Positions 8,483-16,931 of a stretch of 64,000 nt of DNA are shown piece by piece. Each line of letters opens with the position of its first letter. Positions within the stretch are counted from its first letter, which is position 1. Under the pieces are notes generated by a model, which did no database searches, was not told the DNA's origin, and worked only from the letters and a program-made list of their open reading frames with translations. The position numbers and the translations under genes are program-made. This stretch comes from Sulfitobacter sp. THAF37 (GTDB lineage Bacteria > Pseudomonadota > Alphaproteobacteria > Rhodobacterales > Rhodobacteraceae). Where the stretch lies: assembly GCF_009363555.1 (NCBI RefSeq), contig NZ_CP045372.1, forward strand, positions 3,049,501 to 3,113,500. Direction: 5' to 3'.

Positions 8483-9525
8483 AGCAGGCTGCCCGTGTAG
8501 GCGACCCCACTGCGGTCCACGATGCGGCCGATTTCAATCGCCTCATGTCCATCGGTGGCAAAGGCGGCCTTGGCCGCATCGACCCGATCCGGGGACACCA
8601 CGGCGATCATGCCGATGCCCGAGTTGAAGGTCTTGAGCAGTTCCGCCTCTGCCATGCCGCCCTGGCTGGCGAGCCATTCAAAGACCGCGGGAAGGTCCCA
8701 GGCGCCCAGGTCGATCTCGGCCCCCAGCCCTTCAGGCAGGACGCGCGGCAGGTTCTCGGTCAACCCGCCGCCGGTGATATGCGCAAGCGCCTGTACGCAA
8801 TCCGCGCGCAGAGCCGCGACCGCCCCTTTGACGTAAAGCCGCGTCGGTGTCAGCAGCGCCTCGCCCAGCGTGCCCTCGGCCCAGGGGCAGGTATCGGCCC
8901 AGCCCAGCCCGCTCAGCTCCACGATCCGGCGCACCAGCGAATAGCCGTTGGAATGAACCCCGTCGCTGGGCAGGCCCAGCAGCACATCCCCCTCGGTAAC
9001 AGCGCGGGGCAGTTCGGTGCCGCGCTCCATCGCGCCGACGGCGAAGCCTGCCAGATCGAAGTCGCCCGCATGGTACATGCCCGGCATCTCTGCCGTTTCA
9101 CCGCCGATCAATGCGCAGCCGGAAGCGGCACAGCCCGCCGCGATTCCTTCGATGATGCGGGTGGCCTGGTCCAGCTCCAGCTTTCCGGTGGCGAAATAAT
9201 CCAGAAAGAACAGCGGCTCGGCCCCCTGACACACCAGATCGTTGACGCACATGGCGACCAGGTCGATGCCGATGCTGTCCACATTGCCGGTGTCGATGGC
9301 GATGCGCAGCTTGGTGCCCACGCCGTCGGTGGCCGCGACCAGCACCGGATCGGTGAAGCCCGCCCCTTTCAGATCGAACAGCGCGCCGAAACCGCCCAGC
9401 CCCGACATCACCCCGGGCCGCGCGGTGCGCTTCGCCGCCGGTTTGATCCGTTCGACCAACGTATTGCCCGCGTCGATATCGACGCCCGCATCCGCGTAGG
9501 TGATCCCGTTTTTAGGTAATGACAT
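8479..9525 (-). CDS. purM: Phosphoribosylformylglycinamidine cyclo-ligase (AIR synthetase)
   Basis: A 348-residue ATP-dependent cyclase converting FGAM to AIR in purine synthesis. It starts with the expected [16 protein letters not shown], followed by [19 protein letters not shown] (ATP-binding), [27 protein letters not shown] and [17 protein letters not shown]. The family length is normal. It is first in the purM-purN operon, transcribed away from tRNA-Ile. Confidence 0.97.
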   Translation of the reverse strand: MSLPKNGITYADAGVDIDAGNTLVERIKPAAKRTARPGVMSGLGGFGALFDLKGAGFTDPVLVAATDGVGTKLRIAIDTGNVDSIGIDLVAMCVNDLVCQGAEPLFFLDYFATGKLELDQATRIIEGIAAGCAASGCALIGGETAEMPGMYHAGDFDLAGFAVGAMERGTELPRAVTEGDVLLGLPSDGVHSNGYSLVRRIVELSGLGWADTCPWAEGTLGEALLTPTRLYVKGAVAALRADCVQALAHITGGGLTENLPRVLPEGLGAEIDLGAWDLPAVFEWLASQGGMAEAELLKTFNSGIGMIAVVSPDRVDAAKAAFATDGHEAIEIGRIVDRSGVAYTGSLL

Positions 9526-9639
9526 GCCATGGCCCCCGGCGCAGTGATCCCGTTCGCGCCGGGGTTAGTGCATCGCCGCGTCCTGCGCAACGGTAAGCCT
9601 TGACGAAACCGCTTCACGCGCCTACCCAGCCACCGTGGC

Positions 9640-9716
9640 GGGCCTGTAGCTCAATTGGTTAGAGCAGAGCGCTCATAACGCTTTGGTTGCGGGTTCAAGT
9701 CCTGCCGGGCCTACCA
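9640..9716 (+). tRNA. tRNA-Ile(CAT), lysidine-modified type
   Basis: A 77-nt cloverleaf with acceptor GGGCCTG pairing to CGGGCCT, D-arm GCTC...GAGC, anticodon loop CTCATAA, T-loop TTCAAGT and encoded CCA. The anticodon CAT is at 9674-9676. Overall sequence is closer to the minor isoleucine tRNA, whose C34 is converted to lysidine by TilS, than to elongator or initiator Met tRNAs. The tRNA call is certain; the Ile identity is likely. Confidence 0.85.
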
Positions 9717-9835
9717 TTCATCCGCCAGATACACCAATGACGCATACTCACGTACGACGTCTGATGCGACCGGTCCAGTCCCGTGTGTCTGACATGCCCC
9801 CGAGAGTCCCAGACAACGCTTGACCCTCACCTTAA

Positions 9836-9855
9836 ATATCAATACTTCCAGATAT
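9836..9855 (+). promoter_or_regulatory. Candidate ArsR operator
   Basis: ATATC and GATAT form an inverted repeat separated by 10 bp in an AT-rich stretch ending at the arsR start codon. ArsR/SmtB repressors bind such imperfect AT-rich dyads over their own promoters. Assignment is inferred. Confidence 0.4.
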
Positions 9856-10188
9856 ATGGATAAAATACACGCTCTCGACGCTCTCGCGGCTCTCAGCCAG
9901 CCTACCCGGCTCGATGTGTTCCGCCTGCTCACCAAGGCCGGAGAAGCAGGCATGACCGCAGGTGATATAGGCGACACTCTCGGGGTTCGTCAGAATACGA
10001 TGTCGGCCAACCTGAGCATCCTGTCCCGGGCCAATCTGGTCCGGAGCACGCGCGAGGGCCGCAGCATCCGGTATTTCGCCGATATGGGCGGGATGCGCGA
10101 TCTTTTGTCCTTTCTCATGGAAGACTGTTGCGGCGGACGCCCCGAGCTTTGCCAGCCCGTCATCAATGAACTCGCTTGCGCCTGCTGA
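9856..10188 (+). CDS. arsR: ArsR-family arsenite-responsive repressor
   Basis: A 110-residue winged-helix repressor. The core LSQPTRLDVFRLLTKAGEAGMTAGDIGDTLG is the ArsR-type start, and VRQNTMSANLSILSRANLV is the recognition region. The usual helix-3 ELCVCDL arsenic site is absent. Instead cysteines cluster at the C-terminus (Cys91, Cys92, Cys99, Cys108, Cys110), resembling the C-terminal arsenite site of the Acidithiobacillus-type ArsR. It is followed 33 bp later by acr3, so it likely represses the pair. The ATG at 9856 was preferred over an upstream TTG; no strong ribosome-binding site is visible. Confidence 0.88.
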   Translation: MDKIHALDALAALSQPTRLDVFRLLTKAGEAGMTAGDIGDTLGVRQNTMSANLSILSRANLVRSTREGRSIRYFADMGGMRDLLSFLMEDCCGGRPELCQPVINELACAC

Positions 10189-10221
10189 GGCGCGGCATTC
10201 CCAAAAGGATACTTGACCGAC

Positions 10222-11289
10222 ATGACTGATACATCTCTTCCCGCCGCGGCGGGTCTGGGAACCTTTGAACGCTGGTTGTCCGTCTGGGTGGCTCTTGCCA
10301 TCGGCGGCGGGCTGCTGCTGGGCAATCTCTTTCCGGGTCTCTTTTCCTTTCTGGCGTCGTTGGAGATCGCCTCGGTCAACCTGCCCGTGGCCCTACTGAT
10401 CTGGGCGATGGTCTATCCAATGATGGTCAGCGTGGATTTCGGCGCCTTGCGCCAGGTCGGAGACAAACCAAAGGGTCTGGTCGTGACCCTGGTGGTGAAC
10501 TGGCTGATCAAACCCTTCACGATGGCGGCCCTCGGCGTGCTGTTCTTCGAAGGTGTCTTTGCGGGCCTGATACCACCCGACGATGCGCAGGCGTATCTGG
10601 CGGGCGTTATCCTGTTGGGGGCGGCCCCCTGCACCGCGATGGTCTTTGTCTGGTCGAACCTCACGCGGGGCGATGCAACCTACACGCTGGTGCAGGTCAG
10701 CGTAAACGATGTGATCATGGTCTTCGCCTATGCGCCTATCGTTGCCGTCCTGCTCGGGGTAACGGACATCGTCGTGCCGTGGGATACGCTGCTGCTGTCA
10801 GTGGGCCTCTACGTCATGCTGCCTCTGCTGGCCGGGTATCTGACGCGCAGGACCCTGGTTGCGAATGGCGGCGAAGCAGCGGTTGACGGGTTCAAATCCC
10901 GGGTACAACCATTCTCGATCCTCGGGTTGCTGGTGACGGTGGTGCTGCTGTTCGGATTTCAGGCAGAGGTCATTCTTGAGCGCCCGCTCGTCATCGCGCT
11001 GATCGCCGTGCCGCTGCTGATCCAGTCCTACGGGATCTTCTTTGTGGCCTACCTTGCCGCGCGGGCATGGCGCATTCCGTTCAACGTCGCCGCGCCCTGC
11101 GCGATGATCGGCACCTCCAACTTCTTTGAACTGGCTGTCGCTGTCGCCATCAGCCTGTTCGGGCTTGGGTCGGGCGCCGCCCTGGCGACGGTCGTCGGCG
11201 TTCTTGTCGAAGTGCCGGTCATGCTTTCCCTCGTTGCCTTCGCCAACCGGACGCGGCACTGGTTTCCCGATGTCGGCGATGCATCGTGA
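10222..11289 (+). CDS. ACR3-family arsenite efflux permease
   Basis: A 355-residue membrane protein with about ten hydrophobic segments. It carries the ACR3/BASS signatures: [40 protein letters not shown] with the functionally important Cys, and [23 protein letters not shown]3 proteins extrude arsenite (some also antimonite) using the proton gradient. It lies just downstream of arsR. No arsC, arsH or arsenate reductase gene follows, so this is a minimal arsenite operon. The ATG at 10222 was preferred to a TTG three codons upstream. Decayed element DNA begins 19 bp after the stop. Confidence 0.92.
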   Translation: MTDTSLPAAAGLGTFERWLSVWVALAIGGGLLLGNLFPGLFSFLASLEIASVNLPVALLIWAMVYPMMVSVDFGALRQVGDKPKGLVVTLVVNWLIKPFTMAALGVLFFEGVFAGLIPPDDAQAYLAGVILLGAAPCTAMVFVWSNLTRGDATYTLVQVSVNDVIMVFAYAPIVAVLLGVTDIVVPWDTLLLSVGLYVMLPLLAGYLTRRTLVANGGEAAVDGFKSRVQPFSILGLLVTVVLLFGFQAEVILERPLVIALIAVPLLIQSYGIFFVAYLAARAWRIPFNVAAPCAMIGTSNFFELAVAVAISLFGLGSGAALATVVGVLVEVPVMLSLVAFANRTRHWFPDVGDAS

Positions 11290-11307
11290 GCATCGTGATC
11301 CACCTTG

Positions 11308-11396
11308 GGCCCCGGACCCATTAATTCCGCACACTCAGTTTGACAGATTTTTCCGCTGACCACGGCCCGGCAGGGCATTGCGCAGCTGAAATGTCC
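11308..11396 (+). repeat. Truncated copy of the 30.5-kb TIR element
   Basis: Bases 11308-11355 match the left end of the element at 30535-30582, sharing for example GGACMCATTAATTCC and CAGTTTGACAGATTTTTCCG. Bases 11366-11396 match its interior at 30772-30800 (CCCGGCAGGGCATTGCGCAG). The roughly 200 bp between them in the intact copy are missing, and no right terminal repeat is seen. This is an internally deleted remnant. Confidence 0.75.
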
Positions 11397-11489
11397 AGAC
11401 GGGAAAGCCGGAAGTCGATTTGGGTCGACACGGTCGGCTGTGCAGGCGTGCGGCTGTCTGGCATGATACCGAAACCGCCCCGGGCGCCG

Positions 11490-11942
11490 CTACCTGCGCG
11501 CGGCGCTCACATGCCAGTTCACGGTCATCTCGGCCACGCTGTCACCGCCCTCGTCGCGGATGTCCACCGTGACGTCAAAGGCTGCCTTGCCCTGCGACCT
11601 GATCCGCTCCAGCAGCGTGCCGCCCGGTTCCGAGGTTTCAGCATGGGCGGTCAGGGTACCCAGGGCGACCTTGAGATAGCCGATCTGTGCCGAGGCCGCG
11701 ACGGGACGCAGATCGAAGATCATCGGCGCCAGCGCCCCGGCCACCGCGGCGCCCGAGGCGGCTTCGCCCAGGGTGAACATCGCACCCGCATGCATCGACT
11801 TGATGTGATTCGAAACCTCCTGCCGTTGCACCAGCCTGGCGCTGGCGGTGCCATCGGCGATCGTCAGCAGTTCGACGCCGGTGTGAGTTGCAAACGGCAC
11901 TGCACTGTCGAGATGTGTCTTGATCATATCAAAGGGTGTCAT
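11490..11942 (-). CDS. Hotdog-fold thioesterase (PaaI/DUF4442-like)
   Basis: A 150-residue protein with a single hotdog domain. The central helix region SNHIKSMHAGAMFTLGEAASG matches the PaaI-like pattern in which an HAG-type motif positions the thioester. The later ASAQIGYLKVALG strand is also typical. Such enzymes hydrolyse acyl-CoA or acyl-ACP; the substrate cannot be told. The ATG at 11942 is chosen for its GGAG site 6 nt upstream. It lies downstream of the histidine kinase on the same strand with a 74-bp gap. Confidence 0.8.
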   Translation of the reverse strand: MTPFDMIKTHLDSAVPFATHTGVELLTIADGTASARLVQRQEVSNHIKSMHAGAMFTLGEAASGAAVAGALAPMIFDLRPVAASAQIGYLKVALGTLTAHAETSEPGGTLLERIRSQGKAAFDVTVDIRDEGGDSVAEMTVNWHVSAARR

Positions 11943-12016
11943 GTCGGGCTCCGTTCCGTTTGCCAAAGCCTGACCCGCCGGGGTGTCCGGATCAACGGTG
12001 GCGTGGCGTCACCCTG

Positions 12017-13342
12017 CTAACGTGCGATCACGATATCGGCCCGCAGACCGCCCAGCCGCGTCGATTCGCCCAGCCGCAGCACGCCGCCGTGGGCACGGGC
12101 GATATCGGTGGCGATGGCCAGACCCAACCCGACGCCGCCACCCTTGTCCTGGTTGCGCGCGGGATCGAGCCGGGTGAAGGGCTTCACAGCCTCCGTCCGC
12201 CGCGCCTCGGGAATGCCGGGGCCGTCGTCCTCGATCCTGATCCGCAGGGATTTTTCGCTGAGCATGACCGAAACCTCGGCCCGCGCGCCATAGCGGACCG
12301 CGTTGGAGATCAGGTTGTCCGCCGCCCGCCTGAACGCCAGAGGCCGCAGCTTGACCGTTCCGGTCCCATCGCCTTCGCGCGGCAGCAGGGTCACGTTCCG
12401 TCCGGCCCGGCGCGCATCCTCCACCACATCGGCCATCAGGGCATGGGGATCGACCGCCTCCGGCTCACCTTCGGCGGCGCCCTTGGCAAAGTTCAGGAAC
12501 TCGTCCAGCATCCGCTGCATGTCTTCCACGTCCTGCAAGAGCGGCGCGGCCTCTTCGTCCTCCAGCATCGACAGACTGAGCCGCATGCGGGTCAGGGGCG
12601 TGCGCAGGTCGTGACTGACCCCGGACAGCATCAGGGTGCGCTGTTCCATCTGCCGCTCGATCCGCGCACGCATATCGACAAAAGCGTTGCCCGCCGCCCG
12701 AACCTCCACCGCGCCGGAGGGGCTGTAGGGTTCATGCCGCCCCCGGCCAAACGCCTCGGCCGCGCGTGCCAGCCGTTTGATCGGGCGCAGCTGGTTGCGC
12801 AGGTAGATCGACGCGATCAGGCTGAGGACCACACCGAAAAAAACGGTATAGACGAACAGCTGATGCGGATTCGACGCCGAGATGCGCCGCCGGTCGAACC
12901 GCAGCATCAGCGGCCCCCTGTCCGTATCGACGTACAGATCCACGATGTTGTCGTCCGCCAGATCCACCGCGCGAAAGCCGGGCAGCCGCAGCGCCAGCCG
13001 ACGCGCCAGAACCCGGCCCGAATAATCGTACCAGCGGTAAATGTTGGCCGCCGGAACCGCGGCCTCCGGCACAGCGGTTGCGCTGATCTCCAAAAGACCC
13101 AGCTGGTCGCCGACCGCATCGCCGACATTCGCACCGGGCGGCGACTGCGACACCACCTGCAACACCAGCGCCAGCTCCCGCGCGACGGTGTCCGACATCT
13201 GGTTCGTCACCCCTTCGAAATGCCGCTGGGCAAAGATGACCACGACCACGAGTTGCAGGATCACCACCGGCAACAGGAGGATCAGCGCCGCGCGACCGTA
13301 GATGCCCCGGGGCACATAGCGTTTGAGCCAGGCAAAAAACAT
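12017..13342 (-). CDS. EnvZ-like sensor histidine kinase
   Basis: A 441-residue inner-membrane kinase. Membrane helices lie at about residues 18-40 and 163-182, enclosing a periplasmic sensor of about 120 residues; then a HAMP domain (182-235), a dimerisation domain with His244 (SGVSHDLRTPLTRMRL), the N box DNLISNAVRYG, and the G boxes DDGPGIP and GVGLGLAI. The SHDLRTPLTRMRL H-box is of the EnvZ type. No response regulator gene is adjacent, which is unusual for this class. The ATG is preceded by AAGG at 7 nt. A 269-bp inverted-repeat element begins 11 bp upstream of the start codon. The signal sensed is unknown. Confidence 0.9.
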   Translation of the reverse strand: MFFAWLKRYVPRGIYGRAALILLLPVVILQLVVVVIFAQRHFEGVTNQMSDTVARELALVLQVVSQSPPGANVGDAVGDQLGLLEISATAVPEAAVPAANIYRWYDYSGRVLARRLALRLPGFRAVDLADDNIVDLYVDTDRGPLMLRFDRRRISASNPHQLFVYTVFFGVVLSLIASIYLRNQLRPIKRLARAAEAFGRGRHEPYSPSGAVEVRAAGNAFVDMRARIERQMEQRTLMLSGVSHDLRTPLTRMRLSLSMLEDEEAAPLLQDVEDMQRMLDEFLNFAKGAAEGEPEAVDPHALMADVVEDARRAGRNVTLLPREGDGTGTVKLRPLAFRRAADNLISNAVRYGARAEVSVMLSEKSLRIRIEDDGPGIPEARRTEAVKPFTRLDPARNQDKGGGVGLGLAIATDIARAHGGVLRLGESTRLGGLRADIVIAR

Positions 13343-13352
13343 GTCTAGACCT

Positions 13353-13621
13353 TAGGTCGTATTGATATTCATTGTCGACCACCCGCGCGAGACGGATTTT
13401 GCCGTCGGCGCCCTGATGTGAGCGCAGCAATGTGATCATTGGAAACGAACATCCGGGATGGCAGGTGCAAAATCCGCCGCGCCCCGCAGGGGTTTCGCCA
13501 AAATTGCCCATTTCTGCGTTAAGAGAGCTTGAAATAGCTGGCTATTCCTGCGCTCTCTTGCCTGGAACTGAGCAATTTTGGACTGAAACAGGTGGGCGAC
13601 AATGAATGTCAACACGACCTA
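13353..13621. mobile_element. MITE-like element B (269 bp, 31-bp TIRs)
   Basis: Bases 13353-13383 and 13591-13621 form inverted repeats matching at 28 of 31 positions, each beginning TAGGTCGTRTTGAYATTCAT. Both ends carry TA, compatible with a TA target duplication. The interior has nested inverted repeats: CCAAAATTGC (13498-13507) with GCAATTTTGG (13572-13581), AAGAGAGC with GCTCTCTT, and AATAGC with GCTATT. These could fold into a long hairpin of about 84 nt. No transposase is encoded, so it would move only by help in trans. It fills the gap between the kinase and the MBL hydrolase and lies next to the kinase ribosome-binding site. Confidence 0.75.
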
Positions 13622-13665
13622 GACAGCGCCCGACCCGCATGAAAGCCGAAATGAAAGGTCCCGCA

Positions 13666-14577
13666 ATGCTGCCACCCGACGACTTCAATCCCCCGGTTGG
13701 TCAGGCCGTCGCGCTGGAGCCGGGACTGCGCCGCATCGTGGCGCCGAATCCTTCGCCCATGACCTATCGCGGCACCAACACCTATCTGCTGGGCACCACC
13801 GGCGTGGCGGTGATCGATCCCGGCCCGCCGGACGATGCGCACCTTCAGGCGATTCTCGACGCGCTGGAACCCGGCCAGCGGATCAGCCACATCATCGTCA
13901 CGCACAGTCACCTCGATCATTCCCCCCTCGCCCGGCCCCTGGCCGACCGCACCGCCGCGCCGGTGCTGGCCTTCGGCGGCCCCCTCGCAGGCCGCTCGGC
14001 GATCATGGCGCAGCTTGCGCAAAGCGGCCCCATGGGCGGCGGCGAAGGGATCGACCATGACTTCGCCCCCGACGTGACCCTGGCCGACGGAGAGAGCATC
14101 CGGGGCGACGACTGGACGCTGGACGTCCTGCATACCCCGGGCCATCTGGGCAATCATATCAGCCTGGGGTGGGGAGACGCCTGCTTTACCGCCGATCATG
14201 TGATGGGCTGGGCCTCTTCGCTGGTCTCGCCGCCGGACGGGGACCTGACAGATTTCATGGCCTCCTGCGCCCGGCTTGCGGCCCGAAGCTGGCGGGTGTT
14301 CTACCCCGGCCACGGCGCCCCAGTGACAGAGCCCGCCGCCCGGCTGGACTGGCTGACCGGCCACCGCGGGGCGCGCGAAGCCGCGATCCTGGAGGCGCTG
14401 CAGGAAGCCCCCGCAGATGCCGCCACCCTCGCCGCCCGCATCTACGCCGACACCCCCGCCGCCCTGCTGCCCGCAGCCACCCGCAACGTGCTGGCGCATC
14501 TCGTTGATCTGACCCAGAAATCGCGGGTAACGCCCCAGGGCGATCTGCACGCCGACGCCACCTTCCGCCTGCGCTGA
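13666..14577 (+). CDS. MBL-fold metallo-hydrolase (LACTB2-like)
   Basis: A 303-residue cytosolic protein. PNPSPMTYRGTNTYLLG opens the fold; THSHLDHSPLA is the HxHxDH metal-binding motif, followed by HTPGHLGNHISL and YPGHGAPV. The C-terminal 75 residues (DWLTGHRGAREAAILEAL) form the winged-helix extension seen in LACTB2-type hydrolases. The substrate is unknown; related proteins act on RNA or thioesters. Of several in-frame ATG codons, 13666 is preferred because AAAGG lies 8 nt upstream and the first ATG (13606) lies inside the inverted-repeat element. Confidence 0.85.
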   Translation: MLPPDDFNPPVGQAVALEPGLRRIVAPNPSPMTYRGTNTYLLGTTGVAVIDPGPPDDAHLQAILDALEPGQRISHIIVTHSHLDHSPLARPLADRTAAPVLAFGGPLAGRSAIMAQLAQSGPMGGGEGIDHDFAPDVTLADGESIRGDDWTLDVLHTPGHLGNHISLGWGDACFTADHVMGWASSLVSPPDGDLTDFMASCARLAARSWRVFYPGHGAPVTEPAARLDWLTGHRGAREAAILEALQEAPADAATLAARIYADTPAALLPAATRNVLAHLVDLTQKSRVTPQGDLHADATFRLR

Positions 14578-14658
14578 GCCCCCCCGCGAAAAAGTCGCAT
14601 TTTTGCGGCTTTCCCCTCTGGACGCGGAAAATCCGCACTGCTATATGCCCGGGACCGT

Positions 14659-14733
14659 TCCGGCGTAGCTCAGCGGTAGAGCAGTTGACTGTTAATCAAT
14701 TGGTCGTAGGTTCGATCCCTACCGCCGGAGCCA
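14659..14733 (+). tRNA. tRNA-Asn(GTT)
   Basis: A 75-nt cloverleaf: acceptor TCCGGCG pairs with CGCCGGA, anticodon loop CTGTTAA with anticodon GTT, T-loop TTCGATC and encoded CCA. The sequence is standard for bacterial tRNA-Asn. Confidence 0.96.
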
Positions 14734-14869
14734 ATTCCCTTAAGAAGATCATAGACTTACGAGACATCTCGGTGAGGTGGCTCAGGGGGTGTTTGGTGTT
14801 GGTAAGCGTATAGTAGGAAGTTGGCGGTCCCGTGCTTACTGACGGTCACGGGTGATTTGCCCCGTTTCG

Positions 14870-15138
14870 CTAACCTAGGGCCATGTTCACCCGATCCAGA
14901 TTGGGCGCAAAGTCGTGGATCGTCGCCAAGGTCTCGGGGCCAAACTCCCCTTGCCGGTAATCGTCGGCCACCCGGACCGGCTTGAACACCTCGGCATGTG
15001 TCAGCCCAGCGTCCAGCAAATCGGCAAGTCGGCAAGTCGGGCTTTCGCGATCCGATCCGGCACCGCGCCAGGTGTCTGGCCAATCTTGTCGGTGGCTGCC
15101 TGCTCACCGTGGACCCGGCGCTCAGCCGTCCTACGCGG
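14870..15138 (-). pseudogene. Frameshifted relic of an unrecognised gene
   Basis: Read on the minus strand, this stretch begins immediately after the stop codon of the HTH-PBP regulator, in the same frame, and codes for TDKIGQTPGAVPDRIAKAR. An 8-bp tandem duplication (CGGCAAGT at 15022-15029 and again at 15030-15037) then shifts the frame. Removing one copy restores a continuous protein running through LTHAEVFKPVRVADDYRQG and TLATIHDFAPNLDRVN to a TAG at 14870-14872. I do not recognise the family. The position beside a tRNA-Asn gene suits old integration debris. The remaining bases between the tRNA and the relic (14734-14869) show nothing identifiable. Confidence 0.5.
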
Positions 15139-16035
15139 TCAGGCGTTCCAAATGACATGGCCAAGCTCGGCGATGTCGTAGCCGCCATAGGCACGCGCCC
15201 GGCGGGCGAATGCGGCGCCCGCGCAGAAGGTCATGAGCTTTTGCATGGGGGCGTCGAACCAGGCCTTTCGCTCCACCAGCAGGGCGAACTCCTCTTCGAT
15301 CACCGGAAGGAACGCCAGCCCGTAGGCCCGGGCGACCGCTTCGATGCCGAAGGTCGCGTCCGCATCGCGGCGGCGGACCGCCTCGGCCGCTTCGTCCTCG
15401 GTCCTTGCGACATCGGACAGCTGCAGGCTGGACAGATCCAGCCCCGCATTGCCAGCAAGGTGCCGGAACAGGATTTCGGTGCCGGATTCCGGCTGACGCG
15501 GCGCAAACCTGTACTTGGCGAGGTCCGGCAGACTGGCCGGCGCAGGGCCGTCGGGGCGGTGGATCAGTCCCCGCTGGCGCCGGGCAAAAGTGACCAGAAC
15601 GGCGTTCTGACCGGCGGCAGCCCGGGCCACGTCGGGGACGTTCCACCGGCCCGTTGCGGGATCGTGAAGGTGCAGCCCCGCCGCGACCCCCTCGCCCTTC
15701 GTGAACCGCTGCAGCCCGTCGAGAGAGCCGTCGTAATAGCTGGCCAGCCCGCAGCGCGATTGCCGGATGGCCCAGTCGAGCAAGGGATCGTGGCTGCCCA
15801 ACAGGATCGGGGCGCGCTGTGGCGCCGCGGCCCCCTGCGCCACACCGCCCGATTTCGCCCGCTCGATCCAGGCCCTGATCTCCTCCGCCGGGAACAGCAG
15901 CTTGCCCGTCGCCCTGGAACACGGCACGCTGCCTGACGCCGCGAGATCGTAAATCTTGCGCTCTTTCAGCCGCAGCAGTTCTGCGAGTTCCCGGACCGTC
16001 AGATACGCGTGGTCCGGCATGGCAGGTTCCGTCAT
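15139..16035 (-). CDS. HTH plus periplasmic-binding-like domain transcriptional regulator of tungstate/molybdate genes
   Basis: A 298-residue protein. The N-terminus (about residues 10-58, YLTVRELAELLRLKERKIYDL) is an excisionase-type HTH_17 DNA-binding domain. The rest (about 80-298) resembles the PBP-like domain PF12727 and shows a HDPLLDWAIRQ start, YDGSLDGLQRFTKGEG and GLHLHDP, as in ModE/TupR-like metal-oxyanion sensors. It is last in the tupB-tupC-tupA cluster, 55 bp after tupA, and likely senses tungstate or molybdate. The ATG at 16035 has GAGG about 10 nt upstream; an ATG five codons later is an alternative. Confidence 0.8.
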   Translation of the reverse strand: MTEPAMPDHAYLTVRELAELLRLKERKIYDLAASGSVPCSRATGKLLFPAEEIRAWIERAKSGGVAQGAAAPQRAPILLGSHDPLLDWAIRQSRCGLASYYDGSLDGLQRFTKGEGVAAGLHLHDPATGRWNVPDVARAAAGQNAVLVTFARRQRGLIHRPDGPAPASLPDLAKYRFAPRQPESGTEILFRHLAGNAGLDLSSLQLSDVARTEDEAAEAVRRRDADATFGIEAVARAYGLAFLPVIEEEFALLVERKAWFDAPMQKLMTFCAGAAFARRARAYGGYDIAELGHVIWNA

Positions 16036-16090
16036 GGCATCCCGGTCCTCTTGTCGGGGCGGAAGGCGGGCTTGCGCCCTCGCAACCTTA

Positions 16091-16906
16091 TCAAGGCTTC
16101 GGCGCATTTGGAAAGAACAGCTGCTGATCCGCAACCCGGTAGGCCGCGATGGCCGCCTGCCCCTCGTCCGAGATCAGCCAGTCCGCAAACGTCCGGGCCG
16201 CCTGCGCATTCACGTTCGGACATTTGGCCGGGCTCACCGGGATCACGCCATACTGGTTGAACAGGTCCGTGTCGCCTTCGACCGCAACCGCGTAATCCTG
16301 TTTGTTGTCGAAACTGATCCAGGTGGCGCGGTCGGTCATCACATAGGCGCCCATGCCGATGCCCGCGTTCAGCGTGGCCCCCATGCCGGAGCCGGTTTCG
16401 CGGTACCAGTCACCGCTGGCCGCGGTCGGATCCACGCCGGCGTCATCCCACAGCGTCATCTCTTTCTTGTGGGTGCCGCTGTCATCCCCGCGCGAGGCGA
16501 ACAGCGCACCCTGTCCGGCGATCTGCGCCAAGGCGCCCTGCACATCGTCCATACCGCCCACACCGGCCGGGTCCGCGGTGGGGCCGACGATCACAAAGTC
16601 GTTGTACATCAGATCGGTGCGGTCGCTGCCAAAGCCCGCTGCGACGAATTTCTCCTCCGCCGGTTTGGCGTGGACCAGCAGCACGTCGCCATCGCAATTC
16701 TCGGCGTTCCTGATCGCCTGACCGGTGCCCACCGCGACCACGTTCATCCGGATGCCGGTTTCGTCCTGGAAGAGGGGCAGCAGGTGGTCGTAAAGGCCCG
16801 AATTCGCGGTCGAGGTCGTGGACTGCACGATGATCGCGTCCTGCGCCCAGGCGGCGGTTCCGGTCAGAGCGACGAGCGCGGCGGTGATGAGGGGTCTTGC
16901 AAGCAT
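16091..16906 (-). CDS. tupA: Tungstate ABC transporter substrate-binding protein
   Basis: A 271-residue periplasmic protein with a Sec signal peptide (MLARPLITAALVALTGTAAWA, cleavage after AWA). The mature start IIVQSTTSTANSGLYDHLLP holds the TTST-xx-SGL oxyanion-binding motif of the TupA/WtpA-type group rather than the ModA pattern. SRGDDSGTHKKEMTLW is a second conserved ligand-contact segment. It delivers tungstate (possibly molybdate) to the TupB permease. AGGG lies about 7 nt upstream of the chosen ATG. Tungstate specificity is inferred from family similarity. Confidence 0.88.
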   Translation of the reverse strand: MLARPLITAALVALTGTAAWAQDAIIVQSTTSTANSGLYDHLLPLFQDETGIRMNVVAVGTGQAIRNAENCDGDVLLVHAKPAEEKFVAAGFGSDRTDLMYNDFVIVGPTADPAGVGGMDDVQGALAQIAGQGALFASRGDDSGTHKKEMTLWDDAGVDPTAASGDWYRETGSGMGATLNAGIGMGAYVMTDRATWISFDNKQDYAVAVEGDTDLFNQYGVIPVSPAKCPNVNAQAARTFADWLISDEGQAAIAAYRVADQQLFFPNAPKP

Positions 16907-16931
16907 TTCTATCCCTTTGCTTCTTGCAGGT

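Noticed and set aside
12732..13511. Minus-strand open frame overlapping the EnvZ-like kinase and element B
   Set aside because: Out of frame with the kinase; composition and lack of motifs mark it as a shadow.
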